Shown: in pieces, positions 7,479-15,343 of the stretch
How positions within the stretch are numbered: the stretch's first letter is position 1
Layout of the letters: each line of letters opens with the position of its first letter
From: CATZDY01 sp045599035
GTDB taxonomy: Bacteria; Bacillota; Desulfotomaculia; Desulfotomaculales; Desulfocucumaceae
Direction of reading: 5' to 3'
Length of the DNA: 64,000 bases
Assembly (NCBI GenBank): GCA_045599035.1
Contig: JAZRVI010000050.1
Coordinates: 24,354 to 88,353, forward strand
Translations under genes and position numbers: made by a program
The notes under the pieces: generated by a model
Database searches by the model: none
Seen by the model: only the letters and a program-made list of their open reading frames with translations
What the model was told of the DNA's origin: nothing

Positions 7479-9665
7479 TTACATTAAATTTTGCGGATCC
7501 AGTTCCACGGCCAAAGTAACTTTGGCATTTCCGGAACCCAGCTCCTCTTTAATTTGGTGCAGGCAATTTCGCAGATATTGCCCGCTTTTGGCTTTTAATA
7601 AAATATGATATCGAAAACGATCTTTGATTTTGGCCAAAGGAGCCGGAGCTGGCCCAATGACCAATAAATCAAATTTTTTTTCAAACAGCTTGCCAGCCTG
7701 CTCTGCCAACTGCCAAACCATTTTTTCCTCCTTACCCCACAGCAAAACCCGACCCAAACGCACCAGGGGAGGATATTGCAAAAGACGGCGGAGAGCAATT
7801 TCTTTTTGATAAAATTGCTGATAATCCTGCTCGCAGGCCAGCTTAATGGCATAATGATCCGGACTGAAAGTTTGGATTAATACTTCTCCCGGATTGTCTC
7901 CTCTTCCTGCTCGTCCAGCCACCTGGGTTAATAATTGAAAGGTTCGCTCGGATGCTCGAAAATCCGGCAAATTAAGACAGGTATCGGCATCAATTACCCC
8001 CGCCAGGGTTACTCCAGGCACATCCAACCCCTGACTGACCATTTGGGTTCCCAACAAAATATCTGCTTCACCGGTCTTAAAGCTTTGATAAATTCGCCGG
8101 TGCTGCCCTTTGCGAGAGGTACTGTCTGCATCCAGCCGCAAAATTCTGGCCGATGGAAAAAGAGCAGCCAATTCCTCCTCCACTTTTTGGGTTCCCCGTC
8201 CCAAATAACCAATATAAGAGCTTTGACAGTCCGGACAAGTTCCGGCAAAATGAACAGCATAGCCGCAATAATGGCAAAGAGCTTTTTGGCCGTTGTGGTA
8301 AGTCAAGGATATTTCACAATGAGGACACTTCAACACCAAACCGCATTCCCGACAAACCAAAGAAGTGGAATACCCCCTCCGGTTGAGCAATAAAATGATT
8401 TGCTCCTGTCTGTGCAGTCGAGCAGCTATGGCGGCCAGCAAAGCCCGGCTGAAAATCCCAGCATTGCCCTGCTGCACCTCTTGCAGCATATCTACAATTT
8501 TCACCTGGGGCAGTTGACTTTTCCCCACCCTTTGGGACAAGGTTGCAAGCTGATAGCTGTGAGTTTCAACTGCTCGATAGTAAGACTCCAGGGTTGGAGT
8601 AGCACTGCCCAAAATCACCAAAGCCTGATGCTGAGCGGCCAGCTTGAAAGCTACTTCCCGGGCATGATAACGAGGGCTTTCCTCCTGCTTATAAGAATTA
8701 TCCTGCTCCTCATCCAAAATAATAAGTCCAAGCTTGGTTAAGGGAGCAAAAATAGCCAGACGAGTACCCAAAACCAGCCGGGCTTCCCCATTTTTTATGC
8801 GTTCCCATTCGTCATAACGCTCCCCTTCAGAAAGCCGACCATGCAAAATAGCCGTTTCCTGACCAAAGCGTCCATAACAATTTTCCGCCAATTGAGGAGT
8901 CAGGGCAATTTCTGGAACCAGATAAACAGCCTGCCGTCCATTGGCCAAAACATACTCGATACTTCGCAGATAAACTTCTGTTTTTCCGCTGCCGGTGACT
9001 CCCTGCAATAAAATTACCTGAGGCAGCTTACTCTGTAAAGCAAGCTTAATTTTAACCAAAGCTGCTTCCTGCTCTGAGTTCAAAAGAAGCCGTTTGTTTA
9101 TTTGAGGAGTATTTTGCAGAGGATTCCGACGAACCGAACGGACTTTCTCCTGAATTAAACCCTTTTGCAGCAATTTTTTCACAATCGCTGCATTATTGTT
9201 CGCCAAAGCTTTTAACTCCCCGGCAGTTATGCCTGGATTTTGTTGAATAATTCCCCAAATTTTTTCCTGCTGAAAGGCTCTTTTAAAATCTGGCTCCTTT
9301 TCCAGCGGAACTGGAAAATAGGTTTTTTCCTGACGGCTTCTCTTGATCTCCCGACCCGATCCGGTCACCGTTTGCAAAGCTTGATATAAAAAACAAATTG
9401 CATAATCAGCCAGCCACCGAGCTAAAGCCAACTGCTCTGCATTAAAAACCGGTCGGGGATTCAGCAAGGCCAAAATAGGTTTGACTTCTCCTTTAAAGTC
9501 CGGCAAATCTTCTGTTAAATGCAAAACATAACCGGCCATTTGTCTGGAACCAAAGCTCACCTGCACCCGACAGCCTGGCTGCACTTCAGGCAGACTTTCC
9601 GGAATTAGATAGTTAAAGCAGGGATCACCCGGCAAGGGAGCTTCTAACAAAACTGCCGCATACAT
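7479..9665 (-). CDS. priA: Primosomal replication-restart helicase PriA
   Basis: 728 residues from the ATG at 9665, chosen because the protein then begins MYAAVLLEAPL like its family and AAAGGA lies nine bases upstream. A longer reading to 9770 would run through the promoter. Layout: N-terminal 3'-end binding domain (about 1-105), winged helix, Walker A GVTGSGKT (222-229), DEEQD box (318-322), and eight zinc-binding cysteines between 438 and 480. PriA reloads the replisome at stalled forks; DnaD and a DnaC-type loader for the same primosome are encoded at 49.7-51.2 kb. Confidence 0.97.
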   Translation of the reverse strand: MYAAVLLEAPLPGDPCFNYLIPESLPEVQPGCRVQVSFGSRQMAGYVLHLTEDLPDFKGEVKPILALLNPRPVFNAEQLALARWLADYAICFLYQALQTVTGSGREIKRSRQEKTYFPVPLEKEPDFKRAFQQEKIWGIIQQNPGITAGELKALANNNAAIVKKLLQKGLIQEKVRSVRRNPLQNTPQINKRLLLNSEQEAALVKIKLALQSKLPQVILLQGVTGSGKTEVYLRSIEYVLANGRQAVYLVPEIALTPQLAENCYGRFGQETAILHGRLSEGERYDEWERIKNGEARLVLGTRLAIFAPLTKLGLIILDEEQDNSYKQEESPRYHAREVAFKLAAQHQALVILGSATPTLESYYRAVETHSYQLATLSQRVGKSQLPQVKIVDMLQEVQQGNAGIFSRALLAAIAARLHRQEQIILLLNRRGYSTSLVCRECGLVLKCPHCEISLTYHNGQKALCHYCGYAVHFAGTCPDCQSSYIGYLGRGTQKVEEELAALFPSARILRLDADSTSRKGQHRRIYQSFKTGEADILLGTQMVSQGLDVPGVTLAGVIDADTCLNLPDFRASERTFQLLTQVAGRAGRGDNPGEVLIQTFSPDHYAIKLACEQDYQQFYQKEIALRRLLQYPPLVRLGRVLLWGKEEKMVWQLAEQAGKLFEKKFDLLVIGPAPAPLAKIKDRFRYHILLKAKSGQYLRNCLHQIKEELGSGNAKVTLAVELDPQNLM

Positions 9666-9710
9666 AAATATTTTTCCTTTCACATCGTCCGTCCAGACCA
9701 GAAAAAAAAT

Positions 9711-9739
9711 TCGACCAGCCTGGCCGGATATGCTATAAT
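9711..9739 (+). promoter_or_regulatory. Sigma-A promoter for the 60-residue gene
   Basis: The -35 is TCGACC (9711-9716), then a 17-base spacer and a perfect TATAAT (9734-9739) preceded by TG (extended -10, TGcTATAAT). The predicted start near 9746 leaves about 54 bases before the ATG at 9800. The -10 overlaps the -10 of the opposing priA promoter. Confidence 0.7.
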
Positions 9740-9766
9740 CATACCAGAATTGCTGAAGCTTGACAA
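9738..9766 (-). promoter_or_regulatory. Sigma-A promoter for the priA-def-fmt operon
   Basis: Read on the minus strand: TTGTCA (9766-9761), a 17-base spacer and TATGAT (9743-9738) with a TGG extended -10. Predicted start near 9731, about 65 bases before the priA ATG. It shares bases 9738-9739 with the plus-strand -10. Confidence 0.65.
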
Positions 9767-9799
9767 CCAAATCTGAACTAAAAGGAAAGGCTGGAAGAA

Positions 9800-9982
9800 A
9801 TGAAAGAAAAAATGAATTCGGTTTACCTGGTCAATTTGGAAGAAGGGATTGTCATTGAAGCCGATCCCTATGTTTTGCGTCCCCAATGTATTCCCCACAA
9901 TTACAAAATGGCGGATGAGGTCACGGTGGAAGAATGGGTGCAGGCTTTGCAAAATGCTTACCGCAAAAAATATAACAAATAA
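9800..9982 (+). CDS. Small conserved-looking protein of unknown function (60 residues)
   Basis: I do not recognise the family. The gene is well supported: it has its own promoter, purine-rich ribosome sites (AAAGGAAAGG, GGAAGAA) before the ATG, and a strong terminator seven bases after the stop. The protein is soluble and acidic in the middle, with an N-terminal stretch NSVYLVNLEEGIVIEADPY that looks like beta-strands and a C-terminal VEEWVQALQNAYRKKY helix. There is no signal peptide or metal motif. An alternative start is the second ATG four codons in. It stands alone between priA and the SLH gene. Confidence 0.75.
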   Translation: MKEKMNSVYLVNLEEGIVIEADPYVLRPQCIPHNYKMADEVTVEEWVQALQNAYRKKYNK

Positions 9983-9989
9983 ACCTGAA

Positions 9990-10025
9990 ACAACCACCCC
10001 AAAATTTTGGGATGGTTGTTTTTTT
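9990..10025. terminator. Rho-independent terminator
   Basis: A near-perfect inverted repeat, ACAACCA-CCCCAAAA / TTTTGGGA-TGGTTGT, followed by a run of T. It ends the 60-residue gene. The A-rich opposite flank may let it also end the SLH gene that converges from the right. Confidence 0.88.
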
Positions 10026-10055
10026 AAGCTTAACTTTTTAGCTTTGCAACAGAAC

Positions 10056-11423
10056 CTATTGATAGGAAACAGTTAAGGTCATGTTCTTGTAATTTGACTT
10101 ACTCAAAGTAATTTCAATATGCATGGAAGTAATCTGGTCACCAGAAACATCAGCTGTAATTCCATACCAGCTCTTCATTAAATCAGCTACACGAGGAGTG
10201 GTAAACATTTCAACTACTTTGGCATTTTGGAAAATAGAATCTCTGGCCGCTTCATAATCGTTGGCAGTAGTCGCACCATTCATGGCATCCAGACCAGCAG
10301 CCATGACATCAGCAGCATCTTTGAAATAGGTATCGCCAGTATCCAGATAATCCTGAATACCCTGACGCAGATAGCCCAAACCAAACAGTTCTTCAATGGA
10401 ATAAGCAGTTTCAGTATCAATGGTGGTCTTGTTCATTAAACCAGTTTTAACATCTACCGTAGTTGGCTTGCTGATTCCAAGACTGGTAATTCTGATCCGG
10501 GCATCATTAATTACTCCTTCGTTATTATACATCTCGGAATCGAAAATATATTCAGCAGTAGTAGCGTTTTTATCACTAGTCACCTGTATCCAATCGCCAT
10601 AAACATTGGTGTAAATAAACAAGTCAGCTAAATAGTCTTTTGTACCTGAATGGCTGCCGCCGCCACCGCCGCCACTAGCTTGATACTCCTGTATGGTTCC
10701 AGAGCTATCGGGCGTAGTTGTTCCAGAGCTATCAGGCGTGACAGTTCCGATAGTCCCAGAGCTGTCGGGAGTAGTAGTTCCGGGAGTAGTAGTTCCGTCA
10801 GGAATAAAACCGACATAATCCATATAGTTTCTCAAAATCATCAAAGCTTCTGCTCTGGTGATATTCCGGAAAGGCTTAAATTCGCCATCCGGATAACCGG
10901 AAATAACTCCGGCTTTAGACAAAGCACCAATAGATCCTTTGCTCCAGTCCGGCATTACATTGGCATCCAGGAAAACATCAGCAGCTTCAGCATTGTTTTC
11001 TGCAGCAGCCAATTTAGCCACAATAACCACAGCTTCCTGGCGGGTCAGACTCTGACCGGGTTTCATGGTTCCATCTTCATAACCGCCAATATAGCCAACT
11101 TGAGCAGCGATAGCAACATCGTTGTAGAACCAATCGGTAGCAGCTACATCACTAAAATTAATTTCGGCGGTTTTAGTGTAATCATGGCTTCGATTGATCA
11201 GAACCATAAATTCAGCTCTGGTAATTATCTGATCGGGTTTGAAGGTACCATCTAGATACCCATTAACATAGCCATGATCTGCCCACCAGTTGATTCGTTC
11301 TTCCGCCCAATGTCCGGAAACATCTGAAAAACTTACTGCATAAGCTCCAACAGATAACGCCAGCAATAAAATTAATCCCAGACCCAACATGACGGATTTC
11401 CGCATAAGGTTAGCCCTTTTCAT
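10056..11423 (-). CDS. S-layer-homology (SLH) surface protein with unknown C-terminal domain
   Basis: 455 residues. Signal peptide (about 1-30), three SLH repeats (about 31-75, 92-140, 150-200; each with an FSD/FLD start and an ITRAE or LTRQE end), a Thr/Pro/Ser linker with three TPDSSGT repeats, a run of six glycines, and about 200 residues of unrecognised C-terminal domain beginning KDYLADLFIYT. SLH repeats hold proteins on the wall by binding pyruvylated secondary polymers. The C-terminal part may be the exported function. The start at 11423 has GAAGGTGG upstream. It is next to the polysaccharide cluster but separated from it by a hairpin element. Confidence 0.9.
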   Translation of the reverse strand: MKRANLMRKSVMLGLGLILLLALSVGAYAVSFSDVSGHWAEERINWWADHGYVNGYLDGTFKPDQIITRAEFMVLINRSHDYTKTAEINFSDVAATDWFYNDVAIAAQVGYIGGYEDGTMKPGQSLTRQEAVVIVAKLAAAENNAEAADVFLDANVMPDWSKGSIGALSKAGVISGYPDGEFKPFRNITRAEALMILRNYMDYVGFIPDGTTTPGTTTPDSSGTIGTVTPDSSGTTTPDSSGTIQEYQASGGGGGGSHSGTKDYLADLFIYTNVYGDWIQVTSDKNATTAEYIFDSEMYNNEGVINDARIRITSLGISKPTTVDVKTGLMNKTTIDTETAYSIEELFGLGYLRQGIQDYLDTGDTYFKDAADVMAAGLDAMNGATTANDYEAARDSIFQNAKVVEMFTTPRVADLMKSWYGITADVSGDQITSMHIEITLSKSNYKNMTLTVSYQ

Positions 11424-11757
11424 TTTTTTACCACCTTCTCTGTTTTTATTAATACTGCCAAAAAATATGGCTGACCTAGATATGAAACACTCACCGCCTA
11501 AAGAGGCGGGAGCTTCTCGCTCAAGTATCCTATTGGGTACAGTAACAACGAGCTAGCCCCGGATTTCCTACGGTTTCGATGGACTTCATTGTCAAATTCA
11601 GCAGAGTAAATTCATCCCGCCACTTATAGAAGTGATTCTTGCCAAGAGGGATTAAAATCTAGCTTTTATTATACGATATTCCAGTTTAATATGCAATACA
11701 CAATCTGGATAATATTTCACAAAACTTCAAAAAAAACTTGAGTTCACTCCGCCTCAT
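11424..11757. other. Gene-free stretch between SLH and polysaccharide genes
   Basis: 334 bases with no credible reading frame. It holds the upstream region of the SLH gene (AT-rich, near 11440-11480), the structured hairpin element at 11492-11650, and AT-rich sequence downstream of the 11758 gene. No clear sigma-A promoter could be pinned. Confidence 0.6.
11492..11650. repeat. Paired-hairpin structured element A (IS200/IS605-like end or small RNA)
   Basis: Three hairpins in about 160 bases: CCGCCT/AGGCGG at 11494-11509, GTATCC/GGGTAC near 11525-11540, and CCACTT/AAGTG near 11620-11634 just after AAATTCATCCCG. It shares its plan with the element at 27657-27945: a first hairpin followed by GAGCTTCnnGCT, a central GCTAGC, then ATTCATCCCGCCAC with a TATAG loop and TTCTTGC. 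Short hairpin-flanked units like this are typical of ends of IS200/IS605 transposons and their guide RNAs; that assignment is inference. No protein is encoded. Confidence 0.5.
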
Positions 11758-12471
11758 TTAAGGCAGATCCTGACTGTATTGTTTATATTGCTCGATATAA
11801 TAAGATTTGGTTAAAGTTTTTTCTTCCTCGTATTCATTCCTGATTGTAGTAACAATATCTGTGGAAGCACCAATAGCCTGTAATTCACTTTCCATGCTGG
11901 CCAAAATTCCAGCTACCTGGCTGTCACATTCTCCTTCCAGATCAACCGCCTGCCCGACATCTTTAGCGGCTATAGCCTGACCTAATTGTCCCAGATAATT
12001 CGCTTTACAGCTATACAACTGGGAAACATATTTATTAACAATAGCCTGTTCGTTATCCTGGCTTTGAGTCTGATTATCAGATTGACTGTTTACAGAAGAT
12101 TGGTTTTCAGATTGGTTTTCACTGCTAATTTTATCCAATGCTTCCTTTGGAGTTAATGCACCAGTTAAAAGCTTGGTTTCTTCTTCCAAAGTAAAATCCC
12201 GGGAAATATCCACTTGATAATTTTTCAAAGCTTGATTTACAACTTCCTGTTTAGCAGCCAATTGTTCGGCTATTTCATCTGTAGTATAATTATTGCTGTA
12301 CTGATAAGCTTTCCATAAAGCAGGAGCTTCTTTAATAGCATCAAGATAACTTATATTCATCCTATCCAGATATTGTTTAACCGTCATAATCCGATCCTTT
12401 TGCCACAATCCTACTGCCAATATTGCCGCCAGCAGCACAATTAGAATAATCAGCAAGACCTTTTTCCACAT
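11758..12471 (-). CDS. Membrane-anchored protein of unknown function in the polysaccharide cluster
   Basis: 237 residues. One N-terminal membrane helix (about 4-24), then an extracytoplasmic, mainly helical domain split by a Gln/Asn/Ser-rich stretch (about 118-140). I do not recognise a named domain. It lies 17 bases after cpsB on the same strand, so it is probably cotranscribed with the capsule regulators and may act at the membrane in polymer export or sensing. Two cysteines (in YSCKAN and GECDSQ) could form a disulfide. Confidence 0.75.
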   Translation of the reverse strand: MWKKVLLIILIVLLAAILAVGLWQKDRIMTVKQYLDRMNISYLDAIKEAPALWKAYQYSNNYTTDEIAEQLAAKQEVVNQALKNYQVDISRDFTLEEETKLLTGALTPKEALDKISSENQSENQSSVNSQSDNQTQSQDNEQAIVNKYVSQLYSCKANYLGQLGQAIAAKDVGQAVDLEGECDSQVAGILASMESELQAIGASTDIVTTIRNEYEEEKTLTKSYYIEQYKQYSQDLP

Positions 12472-12488
12472 TTTTAATCGGTCACCCC

Positions 12489-13175
12489 CTAAGAATTAGC
12501 TAAAATTGCCCGGCCATTTTTCATTAATTCCTTTCCATAATCCCCCAGATATTTCATAGCCTTTTCAAACCAATAAAATTCTATGGACTCCTGGTGAGCA
12601 TCACTACCCAAAACCTGAATTAAGCCGGCTTTGATTAATTTTAAATAGCGGCCTCTGCTGAACAGAGACATAAAAGCTTCTGCATTAACTTGGAAGATTA
12701 CATCCAGTTCTAGTAATTTAGAAATATCCTTCCAGGCATAACGATTGACATGAGCAATTATAGGCCGTAAATGACATTGAGATTTAATCAAATACACGGT
12801 TTCTATTAATTCCTCCCGCCAATAATTCTGGGGCATTTCCAGTAAAATATAATTCGTACCTTCTATGCACAGATTTTCCAGACCGGATAATTGATCCAAA
12901 TTGTTTTCTATTGTAACTTCGGCTGCCGGAACAATTTTGACAGGCTGTTCTTCAAGAGCAGGGAGCAATTGTTCCAAAGCCGTTTGTCTAAGCTTCAGAA
13001 ACTTCTCTACTTGATCCCCTTGTTGATATCCTTGGATCATATAAAAATGAGAAGTTGCCACAATGGTATCAATTCCTGCTCGTTGAGCTTTTTTTATTTG
13101 ATTAAGCGAATTTTTCAAATTATAGCTGCCATGATCAACTCCGGGTAATATATGAGCGTGAAAATCAATATACAT
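12489..13175 (-). CDS. cpsB: CpsB/YwqE-family PHP tyrosine-protein phosphatase
   Basis: 228 residues with the polymerase-and-histidinol-phosphatase fold. Metal-ligand motifs are DFHAHILPGVDHG from residue 4, SHF near 42, the conserved glutamate in AAEVTIE, HVNRY, and SDAH near the C-terminus. It removes phosphate from the tyrosine tail of CpsD-type kinases and thereby controls polysaccharide chain length and export. The ATG at 13175 follows AGGGTG. The first 13 bases of the gene are duplicated 24 bases upstream, next to a transposon remnant. Confidence 0.92.
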   Translation of the reverse strand: MYIDFHAHILPGVDHGSYNLKNSLNQIKKAQRAGIDTIVATSHFYMIQGYQQGDQVEKFLKLRQTALEQLLPALEEQPVKIVPAAEVTIENNLDQLSGLENLCIEGTNYILLEMPQNYWREELIETVYLIKSQCHLRPIIAHVNRYAWKDISKLLELDVIFQVNAEAFMSLFSRGRYLKLIKAGLIQVLGSDAHQESIEFYWFEKAMKYLGDYGKELMKNGRAILANS

Positions 13176-13199
13176 ACTTACACCCTAATCAATATACAT
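13163..13199 (-). repeat. Duplicated start of cpsB
   Basis: ATGTATATTGATT occurs at 13199-13187 and again at 13175-13163. The upstream copy has its own AAGGA site but reads M-Y-I-D and then TAG, so it makes only a four-codon leader before the true start. It adjoins the TnpB remnant at 13214-13340. Confidence 0.85.
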
Positions 13200-13213
13200 T
13201 TTTATATCCTTAA

Positions 13214-13340
13214 TTGACGCTCCCCCGCTGCTAAACCAATGGGGATTCCGCTTAAGCAATCTTTCTTCTTCGAGAACCCGCCAAAAGCCCAATACACAGT
13301 TTTTCGCAGTCGAAATCCTGCTTACTTTTACGAAGTATTG
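13214..13340 (-). mobile_element. TnpB-element 3' remnant with right end (copy 1)
   Basis: On the minus strand this encodes the last codons of an IS200/IS605-type TnpB (ILRKSKQDFDCEKL..., stop TAA), followed by a right-end hairpin (GGAATCCCC / GGGGGAGCGTCAA, 13249-13214). It is about 90% identical by eye to the copies at 14300 and 60919 over the shared stretch. In TnpB elements this region is also the template of the omega guide RNA. It lies between cpsD and cpsB. Confidence 0.75.
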
Positions 13341-13372
13341 AAAACCAAGGAAAGCAGAGATTTGAATTTTTA

Positions 13373-14263
13373 TTATTCATTATCTTCATTATTCTTTAGG
13401 TTTTCATTCTTTAGGCTTTTAATATTTTGATTCATAGGATCATACCTATCATTATAATAATTATATTTGTTATCTGAACCGTAACGATAACTTCGATAAT
13501 AATAGCTATACCGAGAATACCCATAACGGGTATAACCATATCTATATCTATATTTACCTAAATAATAACGCTTTCTATGAGAATGCTTTTGTACATCATT
13601 AAAAATAAAGCCAAGGATACTAGCATTAACCTTTTTTAAAGCACCAACAGCATCCTTTAAATCTTCGGTTATTGTATACTCGTTCCTGACCACCAAAACA
13701 CAGCCGTTAACTATGGTGGACAAAACCACAGCATCTGTAACTATGTTAATGGGGGGGGTATCAATCAAAATTAAGTCAAAACTTTTTTTTAATTCATCCA
13801 GCAGGTTTTGCATCCGAGACGAACCCAAAAGCTCGGCGGGATTAGGAGGGACGGTTCCAACTGTCAAAATCGATAGATTATTATATTGCGTAGAATGAAT
13901 ACAAAGTTCTTCGGTAAGACCACCCAAAACATCAGTTAAACCCGGCTTGGCTGTCAGGCCAAAATAACGATGAATTTGAGGCTTACGCAAATCTCCGTCA
14001 ATAACCAATGTTTTGAAACCAGCTTGAGCAAAAGTAATGGCCAAATTTAAGCAGGTAGTGGTTTTTCCTTCCCCCGGACGAGAACTGCTGAAAACCAGGA
14101 CGGTTTCTTTTTCCCCGATACAGGAAAACATCAGGTTGGTTCGAGCTGATTTATACGCTTCAACAATATCAAAGGCTGTTTTTGAGGTTAATAATGTTCC
14201 CTCTCTGACAGTAAAATTAATGTTTTTACTTTTACTCCAGATATAACGGCGGAAAAAACTCAT
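13373..14263 (-). CDS. cpsD: CpsD/CapB-type bacterial tyrosine kinase (BY-kinase)
   Basis: 296 residues from the ATG at 14263. Walker A SRPGEGKTT (61-69), Walker A' VIDGDLRKP (87-95) and Walker B LILIDTPP (164-171) define a BY-kinase. The C-terminal tail is extreme: 18 tyrosines in residues 233-274, mixed with Arg, Gly and Ser, where most relatives have a handful. The kinase partners the CpsC membrane adaptor at 14576 and is dephosphorylated by CpsB. The frame stays open upstream to 14383, but that part reads through a transposon remnant in the wrong frame for TnpB. The true start may have been altered by the insertion; TTG at 14275 is another option. Confidence 0.92.
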   Translation of the reverse strand: MSFFRRYIWSKSKNINFTVREGTLLTSKTAFDIVEAYKSARTNLMFSCIGEKETVLVFSSSRPGEGKTTTCLNLAITFAQAGFKTLVIDGDLRKPQIHRYFGLTAKPGLTDVLGGLTEELCIHSTQYNNLSILTVGTVPPNPAELLGSSRMQNLLDELKKSFDLILIDTPPINIVTDAVVLSTIVNGCVLVVRNEYTITEDLKDAVGALKKVNASILGFIFNDVQKHSHRKRYYLGKYRYRYGYTRYGYSRYSYYYRSYRYGSDNKYNYYNDRYDPMNQNIKSLKNENLKNNEDNE

Positions 14264-14299
14264 TAGCTGTTTCAACTCTTTTCTGATTTTAACTAATCC

Positions 14300-14575
14300 T
14301 TGTTCCTGGAGAATTAGCCAAAAGCCCAATACACAGTTTTTCGCAATCAAAATTCTGCTTACTTTTACGAAGTATGCTGGCACTTCTATTTACATCAGCG
14401 TTGATGGTTGCGCCATTTTTACTTTTATGCAAACCATGCTTCGGCACGCTCAGATAGCAAAGGCGGGCTTCATCCCCAGTACTGAGGCACATGGGATTTT
14501 CGCCCATGAGCAATTTATTTATAAGCAGACATTGCTTGAGGAGGCAACATCTGTTGGCAGGGCGGATTCCAACCC
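14300..14575 (-). pseudogene. tnpB: C-terminal fragment of an IS200/IS605-family TnpB (copy 2)
   Basis: An open stretch starting near 14513 encodes the end of a TnpB/OrfB protein: KHGLHKSKNGATINADVN followed by RSASILRK. The INADVN motif carries the third RuvC-type aspartate of TnpB. The N-terminal 300 or so residues are missing and the right-end hairpin found in the other two copies is absent, so it is dead as a transposon. It is wedged between cpsC and cpsD and supplies the sequence immediately upstream of the kinase. Confidence 0.8.
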
Positions 14576-15343
14576 TTAATCTTTAGACTTAGAGGTTTTC
14601 ACCCGTGGGCTGTTTATAATATCCTGAATATTTTTGGACATAAGCAGAGCAGGGATTGCTCCAAGTAAAGGGTAATCAAAAATACGGGTTAACTGATCTT
14701 GGCTCTTAATCCTGGTATCCAAAACAGTCAAAACCGCAAAAAACAGGCAAATAAAAATCAAAGCCAGGAAAGCACCCCCAATAACAGCAGAGAGAACTCC
14801 AATGCCATAGGTAGGTACTTTAGGAACCGCAGCTTCGTCAATTACCTCTACACTTCCGGCATGAACAATTCTGACAATTTCTGATTTTAAGACCCTAGCC
14901 ATGATATTAGCTATTTGAGCCGAGTTTACTGGATCCAGATCAGAAACAACAATTTTAAAAACTTCTGTTTCATCAACAGAGCTGGCCGTCACCTCATCTC
15001 GCAATGATTCAGCTGTATAGGAGCCGCCCATCTCTTCAGCAACCTGTTTCAGCACCAGATCACTTTGCATAATGACAATATAGGAATCAATTAAAGTTTT
15101 AGAAAGATTAACATCACTTAAATTCACGGTTCCAGAATTCCGACTGTTTTCATTAAAAACATAAAGGGTGGTAGATGCCTTATAAACCGGAACCTGCACA
15201 AAGCTTGCGTAAGCATAACCCATAATTGCCCCGATCAGTATTATTATAATAATAATTAATTTTCTAGCCCAAAGTACCTTGGCTATTTCCAGAAAATCAA
15301 TTTCTATAAACTTATTTGCTATTTCATTTCGTTCCTCATCCAA
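14576..15343 (-). CDS. cpsC: CpsC/Wzz-type polysaccharide co-polymerase and kinase adaptor
   Basis: 255 residues with two membrane helices (about 28-50 and 176-205) around an extracytoplasmic domain, the Wzz/CapA layout. In Gram-positives this protein activates the separate CpsD kinase and sets polymer length. It starts at a TTG (15343) placed after GGAGGG; the ATG nearby is out of frame. Normally it is followed directly by cpsD; here a TnpB fragment of about 300 bases separates them. No glycosyltransferase genes follow, so the polymer locus itself must be elsewhere. Confidence 0.9.
   Translation of the reverse strand: MDEERNEIANKFIEIDFLEIAKVLWARKLIIIIIILIGAIMGYAYASFVQVPVYKASTTLYVFNENSRNSGTVNLSDVNLSKTLIDSYIVIMQSDLVLKQVAEEMGGSYTAESLRDEVTASSVDETEVFKIVVSDLDPVNSAQIANIMARVLKSEIVRIVHAGSVEVIDEAAVPKVPTYGIGVLSAVIGGAFLALIFICLFFAVLTVLDTRIKSQDQLTRIFDYPLLGAIPALLMSKNIQDIINSPRVKTSKSKD

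Noticed and set aside
10650..11255. 201-codon open frame antisense to the SLH gene
   Set aside because: It is the shadow of the SLH coding sequence; the sense frame has signal peptide and three SLH repeats, the antisense has no recognisable domain or ribosome site.
14264..14383. N-terminal extension of CpsD
   Set aside because: The frame lies on the TnpB remnant and reads it in a different frame from TnpB itself; relatives of the kinase do not have this segment.
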